Positions 18,460-27,242 of a stretch of 64,000 nucleotides of DNA are shown in pieces. The notes under the pieces are model-generated. The model was not told the DNA's origin. It saw nothing but the letters and a program-made list of their open reading frames with translations, and did not search any database. This DNA is from Opitutus sp. GAS368 (GTDB lineage Bacteria > Verrucomicrobiota > Verrucomicrobiia > Opitutales > Opitutaceae). The translations under genes were made by a program, and so were the position numbers. How positions within the stretch are numbered: position 1 is the stretch's first letter; the number at the start of each line of letters is the position of its first letter. The stretch is taken from positions 3,083,001 to 3,147,000 of the forward strand of contig NZ_LT629735.1 of assembly GCF_900104925.1 (NCBI RefSeq). Reading direction: 5' to 3'.

Positions 18460-20520
18460 TCACTTTCCCGGCAGTTTCACGTCAAACTTGATCGCGGCCA
18501 GCTGCTCGGGCGCCTTGCCGATCTTGCGGAGGAACGGCAGCCAGCGCGGATCGGAATGCAGGCTGGCGAGCTGGGGCTCGACCATGATGATGGAGAGGCC
18601 CGTGTCCCGGTAGGTCACCGCTTTCTCCAGCCACTCAAAGGCCCGGTCGGTTTCCCCGCGGTAGGCCAGGATGCCGGCGACATTGAAGGCCGACCCCTTT
18701 TCCCATTTGGCAATGAAGGCGGCGAGCACGGCGTCAGATTCCGCCTTCCGCCCCAGTGCGTGATAGACCAGGGGCAGTCCGTTGTCCCGCCAGCCTTCCG
18801 CGGGTTCCCGCTGCATCTCGGCCAGCGCGGCCTGCGGGTCATGCTTGGCCAGCAACGCCAGGCCGATGATGTAGTGCGCCACGACCCGTCCGGGGCTGAT
18901 GGCCAGCGAGGCGCGGCAGGCGGCAATGGCATCGTCCGGGCGTCCCGCATAGAGGTAGGTGATGCCCAGATTGAGCTGGGCGAAGGGACTCAGCGGGTCG
19001 CGGGCGATGTTGTATTCGCGGAGCGCGACGGCCTGGTCCAGCCGCCCGAGGTTTTGGACCAGGGTGGCCGCGGAGAGCATCAGGCCGGCGTTGGCGGGCT
19101 CCAGCGCGAGGGCGTGTTCCAGATAGCGGGCCGCGGCGGCCACGTCTCCGTCGTAGTTCATCGCGATATTGGCGAGGGCCGGGTAGGTCCACACGTAGTC
19201 CGGGTCGATCGCCAGTGACTTGTTGGCCGCCTCGCGCGCGAGGCGGAAATCATCGTCGACCGTGCGGACACTGCCGGTGCCGTCGGCCCCCTCATTGGCG
19301 TAGGCGACGGCCAGGCGGGTCCAAGCCGCGGCATAGTTCGGGTCAATGGCGAGCGCCTGCTGCATCAGCGAGATCATCTGTTGCGATCGGTCGGCCTTGG
19401 CCTGGCGGGCAATCTCGCTGGTGCGCAGGAAAAGCTCGTAGGCCCGGGGATCGGTTTTCCGCGTCTTGGCCGGCGCGCCCAGCAGGGCGAGCTTCAGCTG
19501 CGTCACCACGGCAGTCGCGATCTCGTCCTGCACGGCGAAGATGTCGGTCAGGTCCCGGTCGTAGGTCTCCGACCACAGGTGCGTGTCAGTGCGGGCGTCG
19601 ATCAACTGCGCGGTGATGCGCAGCTTGTTGCCGGACTTGCGCACCGAGCCCTCGAGGACGTGGGCGACATGGAGGCGCCGGGCGATCTCCGGGATATCCA
19701 CGTTCCGGCCCTTGAAGGAGAAGGCGGAACTGCGCGAAGTCACGAGCAGGGTCGGAGTCTTGGCCAGCAGGTCCAGCAGTTCCTCCGTCAGGCCGTCGGA
19801 CATGTATTCCTGGTCATGGCCTGACGACATGTCCACGAATGGCAGCACCGCGATGGACTTGTCGCTCGTGGCCGCCGGCGTCGGGGCGGGTGGGGGCGCC
19901 ACCGTCGGCGAAGCGACGGAAACGGCGGGGCGGTTCAGCCAGAAATAGCCGCCCACGACGAAGGCGGCGGCAATGGCACCCAGCACGACTGTCCGGCGCG
20001 GAAACGCGGATTTTCCGGCGGCCGCGGCGGCGGGCCGGGGCGCGCGGGCGGCGGGTTTGGCTGCGGCCGCGTCAGCGGAGCGAGCGGGCTGCAACAGCCG
20101 CTGGACCTGCCCGACGAACGCCGGGGTGGTCTGGCCGTCCGGGAGACGTGTGCAATGGGCCCGGAGGAACTGCTCGGGCACGTCGGCGGCGGACTCGGGG
20201 GTGTCATCCACGAGCACCGGCACGAGGAAGGACCGGCTCTCGGACATGTCGTGCGTGCGGTCCACCGCCATTTTCCATTCCCGGCGGAAATAGCCTTCCG
20301 CGCGTGCCTGGGTCTGGGCGGAGATGATCGGAATGAACAGGGCGCATTCCCGGATCTGGCGGCGGATCTTCTGGTCCCAGAGGTCGCCGCCGCGCAGTTC
20401 GCTCTGGTCGAACCAGACCTCGATCCCGGCCGCGCGCAGCGCCTCGGCGATCTGCCGGGCGGCGTCGGTATCTTCGCGGGCATAGCTCAGGAAAACCGCC
20501 TTGGGCAATGGCTCGGGCAT
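18460..20520 (-). CDS. TIR - TolB-like - TPR protein
   Basis: 686 aa from the ATG at 20520; an open extension to 20721 lacks protein character. Domains: TIR (about 7-135, 'AVFLSYARED', 'VWFDQSELRGGDLWD'), an Ala/Pro-rich linker, a single membrane segment (about 177-194), a TolB/FlgO-like domain (about 223-350, 'IAVLPFVDMSSG', 'DGLTEELL', 'HVLEGSVRKSGN'), then TPR repeats to the end. In SARM1-like NADases the helix after the 'G-x-x' turn carries a catalytic Glu; here my alignment by eye puts an Asp (Asp49 of 'LWDQ'). It may be a membrane-bound signalling scaffold rather than an NADase. No defence partner is adjacent. Confidence 0.88.
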   Translation of the reverse strand: MPEPLPKAVFLSYAREDTDAARQIAEALRAAGIEVWFDQSELRGGDLWDQKIRRQIRECALFIPIISAQTQARAEGYFRREWKMAVDRTHDMSESRSFLVPVLVDDTPESAADVPEQFLRAHCTRLPDGQTTPAFVGQVQRLLQPARSADAAAAKPAARAPRPAAAAAGKSAFPRRTVVLGAIAAAFVVGGYFWLNRPAVSVASPTVAPPPAPTPAATSDKSIAVLPFVDMSSGHDQEYMSDGLTEELLDLLAKTPTLLVTSRSSAFSFKGRNVDIPEIARRLHVAHVLEGSVRKSGNKLRITAQLIDARTDTHLWSETYDRDLTDIFAVQDEIATAVVTQLKLALLGAPAKTRKTDPRAYELFLRTSEIARQAKADRSQQMISLMQQALAIDPNYAAAWTRLAVAYANEGADGTGSVRTVDDDFRLAREAANKSLAIDPDYVWTYPALANIAMNYDGDVAAAARYLEHALALEPANAGLMLSAATLVQNLGRLDQAVALREYNIARDPLSPFAQLNLGITYLYAGRPDDAIAACRASLAISPGRVVAHYIIGLALLAKHDPQAALAEMQREPAEGWRDNGLPLVYHALGRKAESDAVLAAFIAKWEKGSAFNVAGILAYRGETDRAFEWLEKAVTYRDTGLSIIMVEPQLASLHSDPRWLPFLRKIGKAPEQLAAIKFDVKLPGK

Positions 20521-20710
20521 GATCGGGTGTGTGCGCCAAGCTCCGGGGCCGGCGCGTATTTTATTGGGGAAGCGCTTGGCGCACGCGAGCGCATTTTGTT
20601 CCGGCCGGCCATGCAGGGTCCGGCTGAACCGGCGGACGGTTTGCCCACGTGGCGCCCGAGCAGCCGGAGGCGGGCGAAGTATGGCCGTGCCACCCGGCCT
20701 GTCAGCCATC

Positions 20711-20775
20711 TTGTCCGCCATAGGCCAGGCGACGGCGGAAGCCTTGGCGACGGCTGAAGCTCCGCAGGAGCGAAG
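20711..20775. repeat. interspersed palindromic repeat
   Basis: Copy of the CTTCGCCAAGGCTTCCGCCG / CGGCGGAAGCCTTGGCG family, also seen at 59938-59983 and, diverged, at 12209-12259. It lies between the TIR gene and tRNA-Arg and contains no gene. Confidence 0.65.
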
Positions 20776-20777
20776 GG

Positions 20778-20853
20778 TGGCGTCCCCAGCGTGACTCGAA
20801 CACGCGACCGTCGGTTTAGAAAACCGATGCTCTATCCAGCTGAGCTATGAGGA
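20778..20853 (-). tRNA. tRNA-Arg(TCT)
   Basis: Minus strand. Acceptor GTCCTCA pairs with TGGGGAC, the anticodon loop is TTTCTAA (anticodon TCT) in TCGGT/ACCGA, the T-loop is TTCGAGT, and CCA is encoded. It serves here as the normal reference for the odd tRNA-like gene at 28957, with which it shares the D-arm pattern. Confidence 0.95.
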
Positions 20854-20903
20854 CAAATCCGGCCAGCTAGATGAAGGCTCTTTTGCCCGATTGCAGCATT
20901 TTT

Positions 20904-21332
20904 TCAGGCCGGCTCCCCCCGGCTTTTCCGCCAGCCGGCGGCCAGGGCGAGGGCGGCGAGCGCCCCGGCCGTGTCGATCAGCACGTCCCACGCCGAGGCC
21001 GTGCGGCCCGGCACGAAGCTCTGGTGGAACTCATCGGTCGCGGCGTAGGCGGCGGCGATCACCAGCGCCAGGACAAACGGCCTGGCTCCGCGTCCGCCAA
21101 TGGCCTGGCGCAGGAGCAGGGCGAGGATGGCGTATTCGGTGAGGTGGCCGGCCTTGCGGATCAGGAAATGGAGGTGCGCGATCGTGTCGGGGGCGGCATA
21201 GGGGAGCAGCCAGTGCAGGAACGGCCCGATGAAGCGCGCGGTGTTTTCGCTGGCCCCGAGGCTGGTGGACATCGAGAAAATGAAGCCCATCCACAGGACG
21301 ACGGGCAGCCAGCGAAGGCTAGGGCGCAGCAT
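20904..21332 (-). CDS. VanZ-family membrane protein
   Basis: 142 aa with four hydrophobic segments (about 8-24, 30-50 weak, 62-80 and 85-135). VanZ hallmarks are visible: 'RKAGHLTEYAILALLL' (the conserved His/Glu helix), 'DEFHQSFVPGRTASAWDVLID' (split here as 'DEFHQ' and 'PGRTASAWDVLIDTAG'). Members are integral membrane proteins; VanZ gives low teicoplanin resistance, but the general function is unclear. It stands alone between tRNA-Arg and tRNA-Pro. Confidence 0.9.
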   Translation of the reverse strand: MLRPSLRWLPVVLWMGFIFSMSTSLGASENTARFIGPFLHWLLPYAAPDTIAHLHFLIRKAGHLTEYAILALLLRQAIGGRGARPFVLALVIAAAYAATDEFHQSFVPGRTASAWDVLIDTAGALAALALAAGWRKSRGEPA

Positions 21333-21397
21333 GGCTAAGGCTGCCGGGTAGAACAGGGGCAGGTCAACCCCTTGAGGACAGGGTGTCAGTGTCAGCT

Positions 21398-21560
21398 AAG
21401 CCACGGATTGCACGGATAGGCACGGATAAACACCCCCAAGGCTGATTTTCACAGGAGGGAACCGAGACAAGGCAGGAGGTATGAAAACACACCTTTGTTC
21501 TCTCTGTGGTCTCCTGTGAAAGTGGATTGAGCTGGATTCAAAGGCCTGAATCCGTAGCCA
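21398..21560. repeat. composite 'CCACGGATTGCACGGAT' repeat
   Basis: It begins CCACGGATTGCACGGATA, holds an inner inverted pair (TTTCACAGGAGG / CTCCTGTGAAA) and ends with a degraded GAATCCGTAGC. The same composite occurs, better preserved, at 56158-56346. This accounts for the gene-free stretch 21333-21640. Confidence 0.7.
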
Positions 21561-21640
21561 AAATCCCCGGATTATTTAGCCAAGGAAAGGGCTTGCCTAG
21601 GGCCGGAGCATCAGCCTTCTTGCACCTTCCGATGAATCAT

Positions 21641-21725
<85 letters not shown>

Positions 21726-21758
21726 AAAACGCACTGAGGTGACTTAGTGCGTTTTTTT
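21726..21758 (+). terminator. intrinsic terminator after tRNA-Pro
   Basis: AAAACGCACT (21726-21735) pairs perfectly with AGTGCGTTTT (21746-21755) around a 10-base loop, and is followed by more T. It lies just inside element A, so the element supplies a terminator for the tRNA after integration. The other two att copies are followed by different hairpins. Confidence 0.75.
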
Positions 21759-21854
21759 GTGACTACTGACGACGTATCAGATCACTTATGAAATTTTGCA
21801 AGAACGACTGACGATGACTAGAAAAGTAACGAGGTGACCGAAAACGAACCCTGT

Positions 21855-21872
21855 TTGTGTGCGATCTGTGTG
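21855..21872 (+). repeat. putative integrase arm site, left
   Basis: TTGTGTGCGATCTGTGTG, identical and in the same orientation at 27899-27916 near the other end of element A. The position near both ends and absence elsewhere in the window fit arm-type binding sites. Confidence 0.6.
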
Positions 21873-21877
21873 CATTT

Positions 21878-22273
21878 TTAACGACCTTTGGACCGGCTGG
21901 ATTTTGCCTCTCCCCAGACGGCATCACTGATCGACTTAGCACGCTGCTTTTCGTCATGCATGGCCGAATGATCAAAACTTGTCTGTGAGACTTGAGCATG
22001 TACTAGGGCAGGGGGAGGAGAGTCATGGGCAACAATCTGAGGTGGGTTTGGAGTCTTTTGCCGGCCGATCATAAAATAAAGGGCAGCACCTATTGGTCCG
22101 CCAAGTAACGTTACGAGAACCCACACGATGCGGTCTTTGTCATGGCGATGTGTGAGGCAGTGAATCAACGCGAAGAGCCAGAAGCCTAACATGCCGATTC
22201 CGAAAATAACAGAGGCTAGCATCATCATGATGCCCCCAGCCATAATGCCGCTTAGCTGATCCGTAGAATTCAT
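21878..22273 (-). CDS. small membrane protein, PLDc_N-like
   Basis: 131 aa with two membrane segments (about 10-37 and 48-70). The segment 'FWLFALIHCLTHRHDKDRI' then 'WVLVTLLGGPIGAALYFMIG' matches the PLD-nuclease N-terminal (PLDc_N) pattern of small membrane proteins. The C-terminal 60 residues are polar and unrecognised. Its start overlaps the stop of the nuclease gene (ATGA), so it is the last gene of the element A cargo and coupled to the nuclease. It may anchor or control the complex at the membrane; that is inference. Confidence 0.75.
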   Translation of the reverse strand: MNSTDQLSGIMAGGIMMMLASVIFGIGMLGFWLFALIHCLTHRHDKDRIVWVLVTLLGGPIGAALYFMIGRQKTPNPPQIVAHDSPPPALVHAQVSQTSFDHSAMHDEKQRAKSISDAVWGEAKSSRSKGR

Positions 22274-23481
22274 CCTTTTAGCAGATATTTAGTCACGGAA
22301 ATCTTTTTGTTTCCGCTTTTCGGAGTTATCTCCCAGTTGCCGTTGTCCTGAGAAATATGGACATGCCAATAAGCTTTTTCTTCGGTGACTGTTTGATTGA
22401 ACGTCGCTAACCAGGTTGAAAATTCGCTGAATGGAATCTTTAGGATGTCTCGCTCGGAACCACATCCAAATGTAACCCAAGCGGTCTTATATGTTTCTAA
22501 TTGGGATTTTTGAGAAGGGTGGAAAGCAAACCAATAGCCTGTTTGGGCACCCGATCCGAATTCTCGTGATATAGCCACGTATACACCCATGGAGCCATCA
22601 GGTGTCGCATGTAATGCCGGTGATTGCTTTACCAACGTCTCTTTGAAGTGCTTTTGGAGCCGGTCTACGCAAGCGGCCCGGAAATTGACGGGCGTGAATT
22701 TCTTGCCCTTCTTTTTGTCTTCTTGTGGTTCAGCCTCTGGGATTTCTTCATCAGGTTTCGCGTCTTTAGTGGCCGTGAACACCAGGTCTATGATCCCATC
22801 TACGCGGGTGAATTCCTGCGGGGTTAATATTTCGCGAATGCGATGCAGGGTTTGCTGATTCTCTGTCTCTTCCTTGATTCGGAGCAGTCGGAGAAGAGCC
22901 TCCACACTGATAATTCTAATGTCCCAGGCATAGCGCGAGCCGCGGACCTGTGCCTCAAGGCCGCCAGTATCTTCACGCCCAACTACGTAGAGAATAGACG
23001 ATTTATCCTCTGATAAGCGGGTTTCTTTAATGAGCTCTTTCCGGTAGTCAGCTGCAGTATCAAGGGAGAGCCGATATGCATCGGTGGTTTTTACCTCAAC
23101 GAGGATGGTAACTCCGTTTTCAGTATGCCACAGTCCGTCAAATCCAATTTCCCCAGCGGTTCCACGATAACGGCCATTCTCGATCTTGAATCCAAGTCGC
23201 TTGCCTATCTGATTTACGATGTCTTGTAGGGCCAGCCCGCTATCCTGGAATGGGGACTCTAGGCATTGCATGGCATATGCACTGAGCTCATTGGAGCTCA
23301 CATGGGCTAAGTATTCGCGGAATTCCTCAGAGGTGTGATTGCCGTCTTTAAGTTTTCCATCGCCAGCAAATACGAGCACTTGGTTTATAACCTTTCCACG
23401 GAGCTGGTCCGGTGTTTTTTTCCAAATTTCAACTAAAGGCATAAAGTGGAGTGTGAATCTCATTAGCCCGCTTGTAGTCAT
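22270..23481 (-). CDS. PD-(D/E)XK-like nuclease of element A
   Basis: 403 aa from the ATG at 23481; an internal ATG at 23442 is also possible. A restriction-endonuclease-like core is visible: 'GLALQDIVNQIGKRLGF' (helix 1), Asp115 in 'GEIGFDGLW', then Glu129 and Lys131 in 'ILVEVKTTD', that is D-(x13)-E-x-K. A polar linker rich in Glu/Lys (about 240-265) separates a C-terminal domain with aromatic residues ('GYWFAFHPSQKS', 'AYWHVHISQDNGNW'). There is no methylase beside it, so it is not an ordinary R-M enzyme. It is encoded behind two membrane proteins. A DNA- or RNA-cutting effector is likely; substrate unknown. Confidence 0.8.
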   Translation of the reverse strand: MTTSGLMRFTLHFMPLVEIWKKTPDQLRGKVINQVLVFAGDGKLKDGNHTSEEFREYLAHVSSNELSAYAMQCLESPFQDSGLALQDIVNQIGKRLGFKIENGRYRGTAGEIGFDGLWHTENGVTILVEVKTTDAYRLSLDTAADYRKELIKETRLSEDKSSILYVVGREDTGGLEAQVRGSRYAWDIRIISVEALLRLLRIKEETENQQTLHRIREILTPQEFTRVDGIIDLVFTATKDAKPDEEIPEAEPQEDKKKGKKFTPVNFRAACVDRLQKHFKETLVKQSPALHATPDGSMGVYVAISREFGSGAQTGYWFAFHPSQKSQLETYKTAWVTFGCGSERDILKIPFSEFSTWLATFNQTVTEEKAYWHVHISQDNGNWEITPKSGNKKISVTKYLLKG

Positions 23482-23628
23482 GCGGACAAATGTGAGGATA
23501 TTAACGGTTAGAAAGTGCTCGGTTGCCCTAATTAATGGTGCTGTTTTGAAAGTGCGACTGAGCGTGATGAGGCTGTATGTTTGTAATCTGAAAAGAACAC
23601 AGGACGTGCGCTTTCTGTGTGCAGAGGA

Positions 23629-24336
23629 TCATTTGTGTCCAGCAGGAGCTGTTAGTTGGGATGTGCTATTTCCCAAAGGTGAGGCCTTGCTTGGCGCTAC
23701 CGTTCCTAGGTTCATTAACAGACTCGCTAGTGCGGCAAAAACCAACCCAAATTGAATTCCTACCAATCGGCGATGCGTCTTGGTTTGTTTAATCGCTTTG
23801 TCCCAACGGGCGAAGGGATTCTCCTGAAGCTTCGTCTCAATATCTTTATGGTATTTGGTGTATCCCGGCAGATGTCGATGAATCGCCCATTCGACCTCCT
23901 CAACATCCACATTCCATTCTACTTTTGTGCCCGCTTCAGCGGCTTCGATGGCTATTTTTTTTACTTCCTCCAGAACTTTCTTCATCGGACCTTCGATATC
24001 ATCGGCGAATTCAGAGTCTTTCGAGATGTGAACCTTGATTGCCGACCAAAAGGAATTTGCGATGAATCCGCAAAGACCCGAGATCAACAACGCGCCGAGA
24101 GATATCTGAATCTCGCTAACAGTATATAGTTCCATTAAGTCCCTCAGGTGGGATGCCAGTAGTGCTAGTGTGCCCCCGGTCACCAATAGCATCCAATCCG
24201 ATTCTCGCTGCGTGTCGCTCGATTGTTTTATTAGGATCTTGTAACCACAAATGCGAAGCCGGGTTTTAATATCGGCGCGAAGGACGTTTATCTTTTTTTG
24301 GAACTCGTTCGGCTCTTTGTTGGGTAAATCAATCAT
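23629..24336 (-). CDS. membrane protein of element A cargo
   Basis: 235 aa. Basic, helical N-terminus (1-45), membrane segments at about 48-63 and 76-98, a soluble helical domain with a coiled-coil-like 'EGPMKKVLEEVKKIAIEAAEAG' stretch (cited in part), and a third membrane segment at about 190-208. No enzyme motif. It starts 10 bp after the stop of the 411-aa gene, and both genes share the sequence CT(C/T)TAGTATATG at the start codon. Unknown family. The context suggests a sensor or membrane effector working with the 411-aa protein and the nuclease. Confidence 0.75.
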   Translation of the reverse strand: MIDLPNKEPNEFQKKINVLRADIKTRLRICGYKILIKQSSDTQRESDWMLLVTGGTLALLASHLRDLMELYTVSEIQISLGALLISGLCGFIANSFWSAIKVHISKDSEFADDIEGPMKKVLEEVKKIAIEAAEAGTKVEWNVDVEEVEWAIHRHLPGYTKYHKDIETKLQENPFARWDKAIKQTKTHRRLVGIQFGLVFAALASLLMNLGTVAPSKASPLGNSTSQLTAPAGHK

Positions 24337-24346
24337 ATACTAAAGC

Positions 24347-25582
24347 TCACTTTTTCCCTCCAAGTTTGAATCCTGTGCCATCAGGCGCTTTTACCTGAAT
24401 TGAAGTCAGTTGAGGAAACATTTCCGCTATCGTTTGAGGATGTGAGGCACCAGAGTCACTTGCTGGCGTGTGTGAAAATAAATTCCTGGATAGCTCGTGC
24501 AGTAATTCAGTAGGAAGCTGCTTGTTGTTGTCTTGTGCGTCACGCACTGCCTCTAGAAGCCAGCCAGCTCTACCTATATCGACTAAAAGATTTCTGTTCC
24601 GGAAGTCCTCCTCCGCGTGCAGCCGAGCCCAGACGCTCATCCAACGAATGTAGTAAACGCAGAATGTGGTAAACGCTATTAAAGGAATAATAGATTTCAG
24701 CGAGAGAAGGGTCCACTCCCACCATGGCACTGAAGCGATATCCTTTGCGCCACTCAGGAGACTGTAGCTCTGGTAACCATAAATTCCTGCGAGGGCTGCC
24801 GTAACCAGTAGAGCTACGATATAGATGAAATGAATGGCCGTGCGCTTGGCGCTGGTGCCCGAGGTGACGCTCCAACCATCAAGCCATTTGCCGATTTGAG
24901 TGATTTGTTTTTGCTGTTCTTGCCTTGCCACGTATCGAGCCTCTTTCGTTTCAAACGACTTCACCTTTTCATCTAGCGCGTTTTCTTTTTCGGCTAAGCT
25001 AGCCCTCTTTGCTTCGAAGTCAGAGGACAGAATTTTCTCCTTTGAATCGTATTTCGAGTGAAGCTCGTTTTCGAGCCGTGTCCTGTCCTGAAGTATTTGG
25101 TTAGTAAATCTTCCGTACAGTTCTTCGAGCCTCGCTAGTCCTTGGTCGCGTTTTTCGACAAAAAAGCCGAGCTCTGTTGATAGGTCAGTCGGAAGTGGAC
25201 GATTAAATCCTGCGTTGCCAAATTCGCCACCCACAAAGCCACTAATTTTGATGTAGCGGGCATGATCATTTCCGAACTGGCCCTGCTGGACATTAATCAG
25301 GTCAAAGGGCTGCGCTGCACTTCGGGAGATGCTGCACAGCTCGGATCCATCAGCCCAAAGTGATATGTGGTTTCCGCTGTAGCCTGAGCTGCTGGCAACT
25401 AAGGCCGCGACAGCATTCGTGCTCCATGGGTCTTGTGTGCCGCTCCGTGCAGTTTGCACGAATACTTGACCCTGCTCGCCATTGAATGTCACACGCCAGT
25501 CATTTGAAGTAGAGGCATCTCCGACCTTACGGAGCTTTTCAAGGAGGAGTGAGTCAGGGTATTTGGGTATGGGATACTGCAT
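24347..25582 (-). CDS. coiled-coil membrane protein of element A cargo
   Basis: 411 aa. Residues 1-130 form an unrecognised beta-rich domain ('WRVTFNGEQGQVFVQTARSG', 'NHISLWADGSELCSISRSA', 'ARYIKISGFVGGEFG') which resembles carbohydrate- or nucleotide-sensing sandwiches only superficially. A long coiled coil follows (about 140-235, rich in Glu/Lys/Arg), then membrane segments at about 251-270 and 290-312 and a soluble C-terminus. It begins 30 bp after the integrase stop on the same strand. The domain plan (soluble sensor, coiled coil, membrane hairpin) is typical of membrane-acting defence or stress proteins, but no named family is recognised. Confidence 0.75.
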   Translation of the reverse strand: MQYPIPKYPDSLLLEKLRKVGDASTSNDWRVTFNGEQGQVFVQTARSGTQDPWSTNAVAALVASSSGYSGNHISLWADGSELCSISRSAAQPFDLINVQQGQFGNDHARYIKISGFVGGEFGNAGFNRPLPTDLSTELGFFVEKRDQGLARLEELYGRFTNQILQDRTRLENELHSKYDSKEKILSSDFEAKRASLAEKENALDEKVKSFETKEARYVARQEQQKQITQIGKWLDGWSVTSGTSAKRTAIHFIYIVALLVTAALAGIYGYQSYSLLSGAKDIASVPWWEWTLLSLKSIIPLIAFTTFCVYYIRWMSVWARLHAEEDFRNRNLLVDIGRAGWLLEAVRDAQDNNKQLPTELLHELSRNLFSHTPASDSGASHPQTIAEMFPQLTSIQVKAPDGTGFKLGGKK

Positions 25583-25612
25583 ATACTAGAGTTTTTTCCG
25601 AATTAACTAAAC

Positions 25613-26722
25613 TCAAGATGCGCGCTGGCCCACACACACCACTAAGGAAGGGAGCTTGGCCAGCGAATCGCTCAGGGCAAGCTGCGAAGCATCGGTGTAT
25701 ATTTTCATCGTAAGCTTTGGGTCACTGTGCCGCATGAGGTGAACAGCGTCAGTAAGAGGCACATGATTTACCGCAAGGAGAGTCCCGAAGGTGTTGCGGA
25801 GGGCATGAAAATCCAACCTTCGCCCGCTCTCATCAATGAAGATGATGCCCGCCCGGGACAGGTCTTTGCGGAGCGTCTTCACGCGTGGCACCTGCCCGTT
25901 GAACACAAATTGAAATGGCGACGCATCGGCCGGACGAATTGACCGCAAGGCCTCGACGACTTCGGGACGCAGGGGCAGCCGCGCATCCTTCTTGTTTTTG
26001 GTGATGGATGCGGGAGCCAGGACGAAAGGTTGTGGTGCGTCCAGGTGGAGGTCGCCCCATTTGAGGTTGTTGAGCTCTTTTCGCCTCAATCCTGTGTAGA
26101 TGGCGGCCAGATAGACGACGGCTCGGGAGTGGGGGGCATGGCTGAGAAGATTTGCCACCTCAGTTTGGCTGAGTGCTCGCCTAAATTGAGCCTGGCCCCT
26201 CGTGTCGGTGCGCTTGACGTATTTCAGGGGATTGGCGGTGAGCATCCGTTGGCCTTCCAGCCAGTCAAAGAAGGTCGTGGCACACGCGAGCAGATCGTTG
26301 GTGGTCTTGCCCGTCAGCCCGCATTGGTTGCGCCATTGGCAAAATGAACGGGCAGTAACGTCCTGCAGTTTGAGCCACCGGCACCGCGCAAAGAGCTTCC
26401 GCAGAATCTTGCGGTATTTCTTAACGGTAGTGATAGCGCGGCCCCGGGATTCAACGTCCTGCAGGTATTCGCTCAGGAGGTCGAGTAGGGGCCGTTCTGC
26501 TGCTTCCCTGACCGGCTTAGGAGCAAGGACGCCATTGTGCTCTTTCTCCCGTTCCTCGGCCAGCTGAGACAGCTTGAACAGCGCCAATCGCTTGTCGGGT
26601 GTGTTGAGGGCAACGGTGCTGACCGAGGTTTCCCACGGCATCTTCAAGCGACCAGACCATGAGGCTGCTTCCGTGAGCTCCCCATCAATCCGGCGACGTT
26701 GCTTGAAGACGTGACAAATCAT
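25613..26722 (-). CDS. tyrosine recombinase (integrase) of element A
   Basis: 369 aa. N-terminal arm-binding and SAM-like core-binding domains (about 75-170), then the catalytic domain with the full set: Arg213 ('GLRRKEL'), Lys242 ('ITKNKK'), His306 and Arg309 ('FHALRNTFGT'), His332 ('MRHSDPKLTM') and Tyr342 ('KIYTDAS'). It should catalyse integration and excision at the tRNA-Pro repeats. Start overlaps the excisionase stop by 4 bp. Closely related to the element B enzyme at 29240, and to fragments at 32590-32727. Confidence 0.96.
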   Translation of the reverse strand: MICHVFKQRRRIDGELTEAASWSGRLKMPWETSVSTVALNTPDKRLALFKLSQLAEEREKEHNGVLAPKPVREAAERPLLDLLSEYLQDVESRGRAITTVKKYRKILRKLFARCRWLKLQDVTARSFCQWRNQCGLTGKTTNDLLACATTFFDWLEGQRMLTANPLKYVKRTDTRGQAQFRRALSQTEVANLLSHAPHSRAVVYLAAIYTGLRRKELNNLKWGDLHLDAPQPFVLAPASITKNKKDARLPLRPEVVEALRSIRPADASPFQFVFNGQVPRVKTLRKDLSRAGIIFIDESGRRLDFHALRNTFGTLLAVNHVPLTDAVHLMRHSDPKLTMKIYTDASQLALSDSLAKLPSLVVCVGQRAS

Positions 26723-26928
26723 GATGCCGTATCTGGACCGAGCAGGCGTTTAAGGTATTCCTCAAGGGCAGTAAGAGGGACGCGACGAGCCCGCCCAATC
26801 CGCACAGCGAGCGGGAAGCGCCCTGCCGCCATTTCGCGCTCCAAGGTGCGCCGGCAGACCGATAAACGGCGTGCGGTCTCGTCCAAGGTCAGGAGGGCCG
26901 GTTGATCTTCGGGCGTCGGCGTTTTCAT
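26719..26928 (-). CDS. excisionase-like HTH protein of element A
   Basis: 69 aa with a MerR/HTH_17-type winged helix: 'LLTLDETARRLSVCRRTLERE', 'GRFPLAVRIGRARRVP', 'LEEYLKRLLG' (cited in pieces). Such proteins bend DNA to favour excision and often repress the integrase promoter. It overlaps the integrase gene by 4 bp and the preceding gene by 4 bp. Element B encodes an equivalent of exactly the same length. Confidence 0.9.
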   Translation of the reverse strand: MKTPTPEDQPALLTLDETARRLSVCRRTLEREMAAGRFPLAVRIGRARRVPLTALEEYLKRLLGPDTAS

Positions 26929-27227
26929 TTCTTCGCCTCCTCATCCAGTTCGGCCCGCTTGTCCTCGTTGGCGACGACATCCTCCACCCGCGAAAAATGC
27001 TCTGGCGGGGGCAGGGAAGCCTCCATGGCGCGATACACCTGCATATGGGTGACCGTGACGCCCAGCTGCACGCTGAGCCACGCGGCGATTTCGCGGAGCG
27101 ACATGCCTTTCTCCCGCTTGAGGGTCCACATGACTTGGAGGTAATCGCTCAGGGTTACGCCACGGGGTAGAGCGTTAGCCTTGGCGAGCAACTGAGCGGG
27201 GGTAGGGATGGATTGCTTTCGTTTCAT
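26925..27227 (-). CDS. putative DNA-binding protein of element A
   Basis: 100 aa. It contains a helix-turn-helix-like segment ('EKGMSLREIAAWLSVQLGVTV', cited in part, then 'THMQVYRAME') and an acidic C-terminus. It resembles small regulatory proteins of integrative elements, without a firm family. It lies between the HTH gene at 27243 (15-bp gap) and the excisionase (4-bp overlap), so it is part of the same transcript. Confidence 0.7.
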   Translation of the reverse strand: MKRKQSIPTPAQLLAKANALPRGVTLSDYLQVMWTLKREKGMSLREIAAWLSVQLGVTVTHMQVYRAMEASLPPPEHFSRVEDVVANEDKRAELDEEAKK

Positions 27228-27242
27228 GTGTTACCAAGTGTT

